This document shows, one piece after another, positions 43,683-56,323 of a stretch of 64,000 nt of DNA. This DNA is from Galeopsis tetrahit (taxonomy: Eukaryota > Streptophyta > Magnoliopsida > Lamiales > Lamiaceae). Every line of letters begins with the position of its first letter. The stretch's first letter is position 1. A program made the position numbers and the translations under genes. The stretch spans positions 11,746,001 to 11,810,000 of the forward strand of contig OY776120.1 in the NCBI GenBank assembly GCA_963675135.1. The letters run 5' to 3'. Below the pieces are notes generated by a model. That model saw nothing but the letters and a program-made list of their open reading frames with translations, was not told the DNA's origin and searched no databases.

Positions 43683-46226
43683 ATGTCACTTGAAATCAGC
43701 GCTAACAAACTACCTAAGTTCCAGGTTCAAGATTATGACTATTGGTAGCTAAGGATGGAAGCCATCTTCAGTTCCACTCACGACTTAATGATCTTCGTCA
43801 TCACTGAAGGTCCGATAGTGACCATGATCCCTAATACTGCTGCCCTCGATATAAATCAACCCGTGGGTACACTCGTCAAGAAACCAAGGCCAGAACTAAC
43901 CTTAGAAGAAATGAGACAGAATAATTTGGATAGCTTGGCCAAGAATTACATCTTACACACTCTTCCTAACGAGTATCTGGGAAAAGTGTTAAAATGTAAA
44001 ACTGCCAAAGAAATGTGGGATCGCTTAGCTATCATTTGTGAAGGGACATCCCTAATCAAAGAAAGCAAGCTTTCTACAGCAGTCCAAAGATTTGAATCAT
44101 TTCATATGAAAGCTGGCGAAACAATAGACCAGTTGGATACTCGTTTTACCAAAATCATGAATGACTTGGAAGTCCTTGGTAAATCTTATACTCCACGTGA
44201 AATCAATCTTAGGATTCTCAAAAGCCTTGATAGTCGATGGAAAATGGTAAAAATGCTTGTTAAGAATACCCAAGATATAGACGTGTGGACAGCAGAGACC
44301 ATGTTTCAAACTCTAAAGGCCCATGAGTTTGATTTAGACGAAGATGAACCTATAGTAAGTAGTGACAGAGAACATGCTGTATCTAAGAACGTTGCTTTTA
44401 AGGCTAGTTCGTCTAAGGTAGACAGGTCGAAGTCTAAGACTAGGTCTACTTCTGTGAAAGACGAGTTAGATACTGATCTTAGTCTGAAGGATCAGGTAAG
44501 CCTCATGGTTAGGAAGTTTGATAGGCTGAATAAACGTTTCGGAAGATATAAGAAGTTCTATAGAAAGCATAGAGGGTCTGCATCTAAGAACTTGTCTGAG
44601 ACCAGACGAGACCGAAACTCGTCCGAAAGGAGAGACGAAGTCTCGAAAGGTAACAGACAAGATAGAGAGTCTGATGGTAGGAAGATTACTCGTTCTGATA
44701 GACGTGATAAACGAAGGAATAACTCTCCTATTAAAAAGGCTACTAATGATCTCTTGTGCTATAATTGTGAAAAGCCAGGTCATTACATATATGAATGTCC
44801 AGACCTACGCACTGATGATCGAGAAGAACGCAAAGCACGAAGGGAAAGTAGATACAACCGTGGCAAGAAGGCAATGATGGCCAATGATGACTCTGAGTCT
44901 GACTCAGACGAGTTACCATCATCCTCATCTAGCTACCCATCTGAACCAGATCACGATGAAGCATTCATAGTAGATGATGGTTTGTGCTGCATGGCTAAAA
45001 TCGATCAAGAGGTATCATCTGCTACATCTTTTCAATCTTGTGATGAATCAGAATCTGATGAAAGTGATACTGCCAGTAGCAAAGTAGGGAGTAGCCTTCA
45101 GCACTCTACTAGTACAGTTGAAGACGACCTCCTACTTGCCAACCAGGCATTCATTGAAGTCAGCGATGAAAACATCATTTTAAAACAAGAAATCATTGAT
45201 CTTAAGGAAGCTCAGTCTAAAATAGATCCTAATATAACAGTCCTAAATGAACGCTTGCAAGAAGAGTTGAGTCAACTTAAAGTCAAGTGTGCATTAACAG
45301 ACAAGTTGTATCAAGACCTACTTAAGACACATGCTACTGAGAAACATGAATTCAATGTTTTAAAAAGCAAGTGCAAAAAGCTTGAAGAACGTAATAAGTT
45401 CTTAGAAACTGAGGTTGTCACTCTAGACCTTAAACTTACTGACCTGGTTAACTCTTCCAAGGTTAACCTTGAACTGTCAGACAGGTATAGGGCTCCTGCT
45501 GACAAGACAGGCATAGGTGCTGAGACATCAAACTCGTCTACTCAAGCTCCTAAGAACCCTACTATTTTCATCTCAAGCTCTTTGGCTAATGATAAAGGAA
45601 AAGGACCAATTATATACGATGTTGATACTCCATCTAAAGGTACTGTACCAAAATAAGCTCGAGTTAACATTCCAATTACCAAAGGAGGTAAAAAGAATGG
45701 TAACAACAAGCCTGTTCAACCTAGAACTAATCTTCTAAGGACCACTAATCGTAGACGACCCAACCAGGTCAGATACGAGGATTGGTATCCCGAGGAGACA
45801 AGTACTAGACAAGTACAGACTAGACGACAAGAGTCTAGACCTCCTTTCATAAGGCAGTCTCAACTCTACTCGTCTAGACCTAGACAGGAAGGTCCAAAAT
45901 ATCGTACACAAGCGGTCTTATATCCTCCACCTTTGTCATATGATATCGAAGGAGAAGAAAGACCTAAACATGTCTATAAACCGTATGGACCTAATGCATA
46001 TAAACCCTACTCTGACTATCATAGACAAGTACCTGCTCAAGTAGAGATCAAGTCGAAAGGCTATCTCCAAAGAGTAGACCCGAACTCGACTGATAGGCCA
46101 GATAAGGACAACAAGGTCTTATTTTGCAACAAATATGGTCGAAAGCTCAGAAGATCAAACTTGTTCAGGACTCCAATGTACATTTGGATTCCATTGAACT
46201 CGACTAACCCCCCAGGACCCCAATAA
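43683..46226 (+). pseudogene. R3 gag (long Sirevirus-type), with in-frame stops
   Basis: ATG at 43683 opens MSLEISANKLPKFQ, broken by TAG at 43746-43748, then an open run to 45653. It has UBN2-type gag (WDRLAIICEGTS, LTEFDxR-like TRFTKIMNDLEVLGK), an Arg/Ser-rich basic region, the CCHC knuckle CYNCEKPGHYIYEC near residue 360, acidic Ser/Glu stretches, and a long coiled coil (about residues 480-600). TAA at 45654-45656 and 46224-46226 interrupt the C-terminal Pro/Arg/Tyr-rich region, which leads into pol. Large coiled-coil gags of this kind are known from Sireviruses. The product would form the particle shell. Confidence 0.82.
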
Positions 46227-46246
46227 ACAAGGAGGGTACCTAAATT

Positions 46247-49200
46247 ATGAAATATCATCTAATGCAGGGTCGACTCGATCTATATAAGAAGGGTGGCTCA
46301 GTGGGAGAAACCTGGTACATAGACAGTGGTTGTTCGTACCACATGACTGGTACCAAGGCTCTCTTATCAAGTTACCATGAGCAAGAAGGACCAAAAGTGA
46401 TATTTGGTGATAGCTCCACTGCTGTTACTAAAGGATTTGGTTACATTCGGAATGGAGACATAGAGATCCAAGATGTCTCATATGTTGAAGGCTTGAAATA
46501 CAATTTACTCTCTGTTTCACAATTCTGTGATCGTGGATACAAGGTGCAGTTCAAGAGTCGCAAATGTGAAATCATTGACAAGAGGACTCATACCGTACTA
46601 CTGGTCGGCATAAGACAAGGAAGTGTGTACATAGTAAACTGGAACAGTTGTCCGAGGGACACCTGCCTACTTACTAAGAATCCTAAAGAACTTGGCTGGC
46701 TCTGGCATAGACGCCTCTGTCATCTAAACTTTAAGGTTCTTAATAAGATAGCCAGAGACTACCTTGTGGAAGGTATTCCCAATGAAGTCTACTACAAGTC
46801 ACATGTATGCACGTCCTGTCAGAAAGGTAAACAGGTAAAAGGTTCCTTTAAATCTATTCCATCCCTCTCAACAAGTAGAGTTCTCGAACTCCTACATATG
46901 GACCTACATGGCCCAATAACTCCTCCAACTTTGAACGGTAGAAGGTACACACTTGTTGTGGTAGACGACTATTCTAAGTTCACTTGGGTAGTCTTCTTAC
47001 ACAAGAAGAGTGATACACAAACACTTTTGCCTGATCTGTTGAATAAATTACAAGTTGAAAAGAATCAGTCCATTGTCAAGATCCGTAGTGACAAGGGTAC
47101 TGAATTCATTAACTGCTATATTAAAGAATTTTGTTCTAAGCGTGGCATCCAGCACCTTACTGGTGCAGCAAGGACACCACAACAAAATGGAGTAGCAGAG
47201 CGAAGGAACAGAACTCTTAAGGAGGCCTGCAGGACCATGCTGACAGAGTATAAAACTCCTCAGAAGTTTTGGGCAGAAGCAATCAATACTGCATGCCATT
47301 CCCAAAACAGAAGTGCTATTTGGTTGTAAGTGTTTTATCCATAACAATGGGAAAAGCAATTTGAATGCATTCGATGCCAAAGCAGACGAGGGGATATTCT
47401 TAGGATACTCCTCGACTAGCAAAGCATTTAGAGTATTCAACTACTCTACCCTATGTGTGGAAGAAACACCACATGTGGTTTTCGATGAATCTCAACAGGA
47501 CTCGTCTGCCAACAAGATCAGTGAGAAAGTTACTGAGCTAACTATCAAATCTGACAAAGATTCAGAGGTATATGAATCCGTTCAAGCATACAATCCATTC
47601 ATGAAAGCTCTCGAATCTGATGACAAGGAAAAGGCAAGTGCTCAAGGTAAGTCTACTAGACCAGTAGATATGCCTGCTCTAGTTGACTCATCTGCTCCAG
47701 GTAAATCTGTTGATGATACAAATGATGTTGACATGCATGATGTTGTACATGATATAGATGATAGTGCTACTGTTAAGAATAGAAATACATGGAAATCTGC
47801 GCATAATACTGAAAATATCATTGGTGACTCTACTGTTGGTGTGAAGACTAGACGACAACTCTTTGAGTCACAAGAACAACCTAGTCCATCTCTGTTTTGC
47901 TGGTGTTGTTTCCTCTCATCTATCGAACCTAAGACCGTTAAAGAAGTATTGGCTGATAGTAATTGGATCATCGCTATGTAAGACGAGTTGAACCAGTTTG
48001 TTCGAAACGACGTCTGGGAACTTGTCGATAGACCGAAACATCATAATGTAGTTGGCACTCGATGGATTTTCAAGAATAAGAAAGATGAGAATGATTTAGT
48101 CGTTAGGAATAAGGCTAGACTAGTCGCCCAAGGCTATTCACAAGCTGAAGGCATAGACTATGATGAAACCTATGCTCCTGTTGCTAGACTAGAAGCCATT
48201 CGATTGTTCCTTGCATATGCTGCTCACATGAAATTTACCGTATATCAAATGGATGTTAAAAGTGCATTTCTTAACGGTATTCTTGCGGAAGAAGTGTATG
48301 TTGAACAACCTCCAGGTTTCGAAGTCAAAGGTGACCAAGTTTACAGATTAAAGAAGGCCTTATATGGACTAAAGCAAGCTCCAAGAGCCTGGTATGATAC
48401 TCTCTCTCTCTTTCTATTAGAAAATGGTTTTACTAAGGGCAAGGTCGATAGAACCCTGTTCAGAAGACAAGAAGGGAAGGACATTTTACTCGTCCAAATT
48501 TACGTAGATGACATCATTTTTGGGTCACCTAACAAAAAGTTGAGTGAAAGTTTTTCAACACTCATGCAAAGTAAATTTGAGATGTCTATGATGGGTGAAA
48601 TGAATTACTTTCTTGGTCTTCAAGTAAAACAGACCCTAGAAGGGATTTTCATAAATCAAGCAAAGTATACTAGAAATCTACTAGACAAGTATGGTATTAA
48701 GACATGCAAGTCCACTGGCGTACCTATGCTACCTACCTACAAGATGGATCCAGGTGAACAAGGTAAATGTGCGGATCAAACACTTTATCGTGGTCTTATT
48801 GGTTCATTACTATACTTGACTGCTAGTAGGCCTGATATTGCATTCTATGTTGGTGTATGTGCTCGTTTTCAAGCTAATCCAAAAGAGAGTCATATGGAAA
48901 CCACTAAAAGGATATTGAAATATTTGAAAGGAACCATCAATCGGGGTATATGGTATCCTTCAAATGATGATCTATCCCTAAGTGGCTACTCTGATTCTGA
49001 TTTTGGTGGTTGTAGAATAGATAGGAAATCTACATCTGGTTCTTGTCAATTCTTAGGTACAAAACTCATTTCATGGTTTTCGAAAAAGCAGACTAGTGTT
49101 GCAACTTCAACTACCGAAGCCGAGTACATGGCTGCTGGTAGCTGTTGTAGTCAAATACTCTGGCTCATACAACAGCTTAGAGATTACAATATACATGAAT

Positions 49201-49457
49201 CAAATGTTCCTATTTTCTGTGACAGTAACAGTGCAATTGCCATTACACAAAACCCTGTTTTGCACACACGTTGTAAGCATGTTGATGTGAAGCATCATTT
49301 TATACGTGATCATGTAGAAAAGAAGGACATTCGCATGGAAAAGATTCATACTGAGTTTCAAAGAGCTGATATTTTCACAAAACCATTAGCTGAGGCACGT
49401 TTTCATGAGTTATGCATTAGTCTAGGGTTAATTGATTTAGACCCTACTTGCCTGTAG
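46247..49457 (+). pseudogene. R3 pol: protease, integrase, reverse transcriptase, RNase H (broken)
   Basis: Protease motif WYIDSGCSYHMTG, pre-integrase HHCC (WHRRLCHLNFKVLN then CTSCQKGKQ), integrase core with DLHGP, VDDYSKFTW and RSDKGTEF, RT with KARLVAQGYSQ and catalytic YVDD, and RNase H with STTEAEYMAA. Near 47320 the frame changes and about 30 residues of the integrase-RT region (between NTACHSQNR and FGCKCF) are missing, which indicates a small deletion. TAA at 47979-47981 stops before RT; RT-RH from 47988 to 49457 is otherwise open. The encoded enzymes would copy and insert the element. Confidence 0.9.
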
Positions 49458-50385
49458 CTACGCACTAACTAAACAGGTACATCAAAGAGATAAGGAGACA
49501 AGATCACTAGATCAGAGCACTCGACTAATCACTCTACAGACAGGTATACAAGGCTAGACTAGATGACCAAACAACCCGATGAGGAAGCTGGTAAAGCTGA
49601 GGGTAATACTAAGGGAATAAAACATTTAAGGGGGAATCATTGATTTCTTAAATATCCTTATGTTTACTCTTATGTTGGTTAACAGTCATCTTGGTTGAAA
49701 CCTTGATCATTGCTTTACATTGATATTCATCTTAATTATTTTACTCTACATGTACCTACGATTACACGTATTACAAAATTTAAGACAGGTACATAAAGGT
49801 GTTCGACATTCAGAATAGATAAGCACAGTCGAAGGGGGAACTCGACTGGTGTTTATAAGACTACTCGTCTTGTGCACTTAAGCCTACTCGACTTGTGAAG
49901 CTTAGGCCTACTCATCTGTTCTGGATGGACTCGAACAGACAAGCTAAGTAATCTTGTGATAAAAAAAATGTTAAGTGTTTATTCGAAACAAATTAAGGGT
50001 GTTAAAGTGATTTGATATTACTAAAATTTGAATATTCTAGAATCGGATTTATACACTCCCATTTAATGAGGTGTATACACTCAGTTCGCGCCAAAATTCT
50101 ACTATGTTAGGTCAGATGAGTACACTCCTCAATTCTACCAATAGGAGAGGCGGATTTCAACTTTTACAATATCAAATCACATTGTTTTCTCGGTTCCATA
50201 ACTGAATACCAAAAGTCCCGATCGTTGGATCTAATCCTTCAATCTTGGCCATTGGTTCAAAAATTCAGTTTTAAACAAAACCCAACACTTGCACACATCT
50301 TACCCCACGTTTTCATAACTCTACTACTTGCTAACAGTTGATTTCTTGCATATTCCATTCTCTTATTCATAACAAACCTATCACC
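49458..50385 (+). other. R3 region between pol and the third ORF
   Basis: Non-coding by eye, with a polypurine-like AAGGGGGAATC at 49630-49640 and several GACTCGAACAG / ACTCGACT words. Sireviruses carry repeated polypurine-type motifs in this position. It probably includes the splice acceptor or leader for the third ORF, which I cannot pinpoint. Confidence 0.5.
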
Positions 50386-53300
50386 ATGTCGATTCGATCT
50401 ATTTTCGATGTGAGCACCAACATTCAGGCACCATTCGATCTAGGCAGATACATCAACGACAACAAAGTGCATGTTGAACCGTCTGTGTTCTTCAAAGGAA
50501 ATCACAAAGAGGGTAATGCAGAAATCTTGACCAAATGCACCAGATGCGGTCTAAAACCCTACTTGGAGGTGTTTCCTCAAGTCGTTTTGGAGGAAGAAGT
50601 TCTGGAATTCTATGCCAACGCCAACAGACGAGGAGATGTTATCGAATCATTTATTGGTGGAAGTCGAGTGGAAATCACTCGAGAAGTTCTATTTGAAAGA
50701 TTGAAGCTGCCCATCGGAACGATTGATGTGGAGAAATATGCTGAAGGTCAGGAGATGAGGTATTTGAGCATCTTCTGTGGTAAGAAAATGAAGCTGAAAC
50801 CAGATGGCAAGGCTCCTGCCGTCAAGAAGTCCGAACTCTTGGAAAAATATCGCACTCTACTGGACATAGCAAGCGAGATTCTTCTATGTGCCACTGGGTC
50901 TCATGACTCAGTTACCCAATCCAAGACTAGGGTAATGGCAGCGATATATGATGGAATTACTGAGGGTAATTGGTTTAAACTGATAGCTGACAGGATGATG
51001 TACTTCGAAAGAAGTGTTAGAGTGGACGTTGATACTCGCAATTGGGTAGTATCACAGGTGGTTGGATATGGTAACAAGCTGAGTATCTTACTCCCGTTAT
51101 TGATGCCAAACAAAACTGATTGAAGCAAGGGAAAGCCCTTTCATCCTCTTAAGTTTTACTTGAAGATAGAGGCGATGAAGAAGCAGGCTGCTGCGAGGCC
51201 GGCTGCCCCAAGACGAGTTCAGTATGATGATTCAGATGTGTTGCCGTATGCTAACTCATCCAGTTCTTCACAAGCTGGGTCTGAAGAGGAAGAATCAGAG
51301 GAAGTTGTGAAAGTCGAGTCCAGTGTAGACGACTCAGAGAAGACTCAGTCAGATGAAGAGTCGCAACAAGAGAAGGAGTTGAGTGATCAAATTCCTGAAA
51401 TGTATACTCTCGTAAGAGTTGAATCGCCTACTCGACCAGTCGAATCGAGTTCACAGGTTGGTACCTCTACTCAATCTGTTTCAATTCCTCTCTCTCTCTC
51501 TTCTATTCGAACCAAGGCTAGATCACATCGATCTAGGCCTCGACCTGTACCCACAACCTCACAAGTACTGGCAGCACGACCGCTGAGAGCCAGTCATCCC
51601 CTAAACACTCCCATAATTGACACAACTGATACTCCGACAGTTGTCACACCAAACCAAGATACATTAGAGCCCCCAGAAACCACAGTCCATATTCCTTCTA
51701 CCTCAACAGAAAATGTTGAACCCTCTAACCCATCTACTTCAGACAAGATGCCAGTTGCCACTGCAACAACTGAGACAGGGACCCCACCTGCTCAGACCCC
51801 GTCTGATGTTAGATTTAATTCCCTGGTATATTATCCGATGTGTCTGAGGGAGAAGCGAATTCGTGCCCGGGTGACCAAGAATTTGAAGAGGACGCTCTCA
51901 ACTCTCGAAGTAGACTACACGTCAAAGCAGTTTGAGATTCTTCTTAGGATATGCACCTGGTTTGCACTTAAGAAATCCTCAACCGACGATCTTTTCGAGG
52001 TTATTCAAGGCATGGGAGGAATCTCCAACTTTATGGATTGGGAGATGGAACAGAAAGAAAATAGTGGTGTTAAAGATCATTCCGAATTATTCCCCCCAAA
52101 AGCCTTAGTTGATTTGGTAAAGAGGCTATTGAATATTCCTGATGGAATTCTGGTTGAAGAGTTCTCGTCTGATATTGGAACTCAAACTGAGCTAGTGGAA
52201 GAAGAGAAGGCAGAACTTGTTGATATTGCTGTTCAAACCTCGGAACCTTCTGAAGATGAGGCTGACAGTTCAGAAGAAGTTGATTCTTTTGAATTTGGAA
52301 AAGAAGATGATGAATTCATGGACGCAGTTATGTTTAATGAAGAGGAACTTGTAGAAAAAGTTCAGGAAGAAGTGGTTGTTGAAGCTCAGTCGTCTACCCA
52401 AGGATTCCCTATAAGCTATCTTGCCGAGCTAAAGACAGACTTGAAAGAAGTTGTTCATTCTGCGATAGAAGAGTTCTTGCACTCGAAAGTGAAGGATGTG
52501 TTAGTAGAATAGAATCAATCACTTGTAGACAGCTCAAGGGAATTGATTCTTGGAGAAGTCAACAAGATGGACTCAACTTTCCGCGCAGAGATGTATGCTG
52601 AAGTTGAAAGGTTTCTCCAGACTCAAGTGGATGCTTCTAAGAAAAGATCTATCTCATTTGCTAGATCGTTAGCTGAAGAGTCGAGTAAAATGGAAAGACT
52701 CTATAGGGTGAAAATTGAGATTGTTGATGAGCAAAGGCGAGAAGCACAAGATCAGTTGGTGCGTTCTCAAGCTGTTCTCTCTGAGTTAACAAAGCAAAAC
52801 ACCTTACTTCGTCAGACAGCTACTCATTTCAAAGATGGGTTGGCCATTAATTCAAAGAAGCTAGAGTCTACTGCTGATCGCCTAGAAAAGATGAGTCGTG
52901 ATCAGACACATCAAAGACAAATAGAGCTAGCTGCTGAAGCAATGAAGGAAGCAGTAAAGGAAGAAATGACTCGCTTTACAAGTCTTTTCACTCTTAAGGC
53001 ACATGATGAAGCCAAAAAGGGGGAAGAGGCAAGTAGAGTGGAGAAAGTTAGCTTGTCTAAGGTGAGTGCTGAACCAGAAGAGAAGGATGTTGCTACTGCT
53101 ATGCAAAAGCTAAGGAAGCCTAAAAGGAGGCTTGTTAAAACTGCTGAGCTGGAGCAAGCTGAAGCTGATGAGCTCAAAAGATTGGAGAAGGGCAAGAATG
53201 TTGCATCTCCAGAAGCTGAGATTCAGACCAGACGGTCTAAGAGGAAGATAGTTTTTGAAGAAACTGAAGGAATTGCTGCAGTTGAGAAGAAGCAGAAGAT

Positions 53301-53817
53301 TGCTGATCCTCATGATGAAAGTCATTATGCTAACAAGAAGAAAATTGAAAAACATATTGAAAGATTGCAGAAACTAAAGGCTGATGAAGAAGAGGTAGAA
53401 GACCAGTTCATTGACTATTTCATTGACAAAGAGCATCGTCAAGAATGGCTCAAAGTAAAGAGGCAATGGGAACTGGATCACTGGATTATTCGGAAGTATG
53501 GTGAGTCTGAAAATCAAGATGAGTTGTATGCCATGTTTGACAAATTCATGGAAGGTCAAAACAAATTGCTTTGGAATTTGGTTATGAGGATATCAGCCGC
53601 CGCAAATTTCAACATTCTGATACCGACCTTTCCGAAATGGAAGACACCTATGACCAGCTCAGGAAAAAGAGTTGATTTCAATCAGATCAAGAAATTCGAA
53701 GAGGAGCTGCTAGATAAAGAGAAGATTGATGATGAAGACCATATCAGAGTTATTTACAGGAGACTCCTTGATGCATTCTGTGTTCCAAACCCAGAAGGAG
53801 GTACTCTTTCAGATTAG
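50386..53817 (+). pseudogene. R3 additional 3' ORF (env-position ORF) with Transposase_32-like N-terminal domain, two in-frame stops
   Basis: A single frame of 1,144 codons runs from MSIRSIFDVS to the final TAG, interrupted only by TGA at 51121-51123 and TAG at 52510-52512. An earlier ATG at 50338 adds 16 residues. Residues 1-245 form a folded-looking domain (EFYANANRRGDVIESFI, REVLFERLKLP) resembling the putative plant transposon protein domain PF20167. Next comes a Ser/Glu/Thr/Pro-rich disordered linker, then a long coiled coil (about 715-890) and a charged C-terminal domain. I see no signal peptide or membrane segment, so an envelope role is not supported. Sirevirus-like elements carry ORFs here, and their role is unknown. 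Confidence 0.72.
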
Positions 53818-53979
53818 ATTATCTGCTCTAATTAAGTTTTATTTTGATTTAGTATGTGTAATATCTACTGATCATATTTTGAATGAATGAAAAGATAAGT
53901 ACTATTTTGATGTTTAATACAAGATAACTACTTAACTAGTCTACTATTGAGAAAAGATTCAAGTAGTTTTGGCTTCATC

Positions 53980-53993
53980 AAAAAGGGGGAAAT
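53980..53993 (+). other. R3 polypurine tract
   Basis: AAAAAGGGGGAAAT directly abuts the 3' LTR and would prime plus-strand synthesis. Confidence 0.9.
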
Positions 53994-55303
53994 TGTTGGG
54001 ATATGAATCCTAAAACAAGTCCTAAATGATGATTGAAATATAAAAGATAAAGTTTTGATAAGCCAAAAGAAGTTTGAATTTTTCTAAGTGTTGACTAATC
54101 TAGTCTAGTTAAGTTGAAGTCATCTTGAACAAGATCAGTAGAGTTCACATGAGTTAACATATGAAAAGACAAGTACTTATAATTGATATCGTATTATTAC
54201 TTCATATGTGTTTATATTAACTGATTAGATTGTTATTGAGCTATGAATAATCATTGTATAGAGCTCATAATTTTTTGTTGTAATAAATAGATGGTTTGTA
54301 TAGTTTTTAAGTTGACTAAGCTATAAGCTTAAAGTAATGTAATAGTCTTGTTAAGATAGAATAGTCTACTGTTGAAGATTGCAAGAGAAGGCTAGACAAG
54401 AAGAGTTGAGGTCTACTACGCAAGACAGGTGGACTACAAGACAAGTGCTTACATGACTCCACAAGACAAGTTATCTAGAAGTCAACTTGGAGATATTTAA
54501 AGGAAAAGCGCGTATGAAGATAAGATTACAGAGTTGGTTAAGGAATAACTAATTAACTGAAGAAACGCGTGAAAGGATAAAAAAAAGAATCAGTTTCAAG
54601 TTAGTTTTCAAGAAAAGGTTGTTACACAACTGAAAGTTCTTGGAATTGAAAGTCTATAAATACCTCATGGTATTGATTCATTAGAGACTACTGATATTAC
54701 TGATACTACTGCATACAAAAGCATTATTGAAGAAAATACTCTCAGAGATTGAAGTTCAGAAAGTGAAGCTACGCAAGACAAGTGAAGATCGAAGAAGGCT
54801 ACTACTGAACGAAGAGAAGTTTTATTTTCGTTTACTGTTTCAAGTTGCTAGTTACTTGCAAAATAGCTAGTTAGATCGAAGAGGCACTTGGTAGTGTTGT
54901 CGAGAAGATCTAAGTCTTATTTCTTGGGACTTAAAGCTACAAGAACATATTACTCCATTGGACGAGTTAATAAGAATATCACAACTAGGTTGTGAGAGTG
55001 GATGTAGACAAGTTGTCGAACCACTATAAATCGTTTGTGTTGTTTACTTTACTGTTTTGTTGGTTTTAATTGCTTAATTGTTTAATTGTCTAAATACACG
55101 TCTAAACTAGATTAGTTGAGTATAGAACAGAGTTCTTTGATTTTAAAGGATTGAGTATAAACTTTAATTGGGCTCATTGTTAATTTCGTATTCCGCACAG
55201 TGTAATTCTGATATATCGAAAGATTTTAGAAAAGTCTATTCACCCCCCCTCTAGACATTTTCTTTAGCTTCCCTCGATATTAACTCAACCTTTGGGACCT
55301 ACA
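53994..55303 (+). repeat. R3 3' LTR (1,310 bp, complete)
   Basis: It starts TGTTGGGATATGAATCC and ends GGGACCTACA. It is the same family as the solo LTR at 10665-30319. Confidence 0.95.
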
Positions 55304-56323
55304 CCTCTTCATCACCCGCGTCCGCTCTTGCTGTTGGCCGCGGAACTACTCGCAATGCTCGATCATCGAGAGGCCAGCCCCCATCCCGTAATGGTCGTCC
55401 TCCTTCCACAGGTACGCGCCCCTTTCTCGGCCGATGTCAGTGGTGCAATGTTACTGGCCATGTCCTCCGGACTTCCCGCACCAGCAGATTGTCGTTCCCT
55501 CCCACTCGGCTACTCGAGTGGCTCACTCGCCCTCCAGTCCCTCGGCTGCCCAGCAGCCAGCCTACTCAGTGCACACGGCCGATGCTTCGGCCACTCCGTG
55601 GATACTAGATTCCGGGGCGTGTCATCACATCACGACTGATCTTCAAAATCTTTCCGTTCACTCTCCATATACTGGCTCAGATGATGTCATCATCGGTGAT
55701 GGTAACGGTTTAAAAATTTCTCATATTGGTGCTTTTAACGCTCATATGTTAAAATTTGCAAATGTCTTGGTTGTACCTCAAATGGCTAAAAATCTCATCT
55801 CCGTATCCACTCTTTGTCGTGACAATAATATTAATGTTGTTTTTTGTTCGACATCCTTTCAGGTGCGGTATGGCATCACAGGGAGCATTCTCCTAGTCGG
55901 GAATCGCGTTGACAACCTATACATATGGCCAACTCAAGCAAATCCTAAACCCACTGCATCAATTACAACCAAACAACCCCCACCCATTTGGCATGCCCGC
56001 CTAGGTCATCCGTCATTAAAAATTCTCTCTCATACTTTGTCTATGTATAGTTTACCTACCTTGAACTCTAAACTTCGTAATTGTGATTCTTGCAAGTGTG
56101 TTAAAAGTCATAAACTACCCTTTTACGATTCAACCATTATATCTAGTTCTCCTCTTGAAGTGCTTTACTCTGATGTATGGACATCCCCCATTCTATCACC
56201 TGATGGTTTCAAATACTATGTTATTTTTGTCGATCATTTCAGCAAATATATTTGGCTTTACCCCTTAAAACGTAAGTCTGACGTTCTCCCCACATTTATC
56301 TCCTTTAAAAATATAGTTGAAAA
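55304..56323 (+). pseudogene. R1 gag end, protease and integrase N-terminal part
   Basis: Resumes R1 after R3. The first 130 bp carry a partial zinc knuckle (CQWCNVTGHVLR) whose last cysteine is lost at a frameshift near 55480. Then protease WILDSGACHHITTD, pre-integrase (WHARLGHPSLKIL, CDSCKCVKSHKLPF) and the integrase start (DVWTSPILSPDGFKYYV, VDHFSKYIW). The frame is open to the Helitron insertion at 56323 and continues in frame at 58776. Confidence 0.88.

Larger units (their letters stand above)
42387..55303 (+). mobile_element. Sirevirus-like copia retrotransposon R3 with a long third ORF
   Basis: The 3' LTR is complete (53994-55303). The 5' LTR lacks its first 209 bp. Shared LTR sequence differs at about seven bases and one 1-bp indel by eye, so insertion is recent. 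Order: LTR, PBS, gag with coiled coil and zinc knuckle, pol (PR-INT-RT-RH), then an extra 1,143-codon ORF, polypurine tract, LTR. The extra 3' ORF and long gag are hallmarks of Sireviruses. All ORFs carry stops or frameshifts. Confidence 0.92.

Noticed and set aside
50386..53817. Calling the third ORF of R3 an envelope gene
   Set aside because: No signal peptide, cleavage site or transmembrane segment is visible; position alone is not enough.
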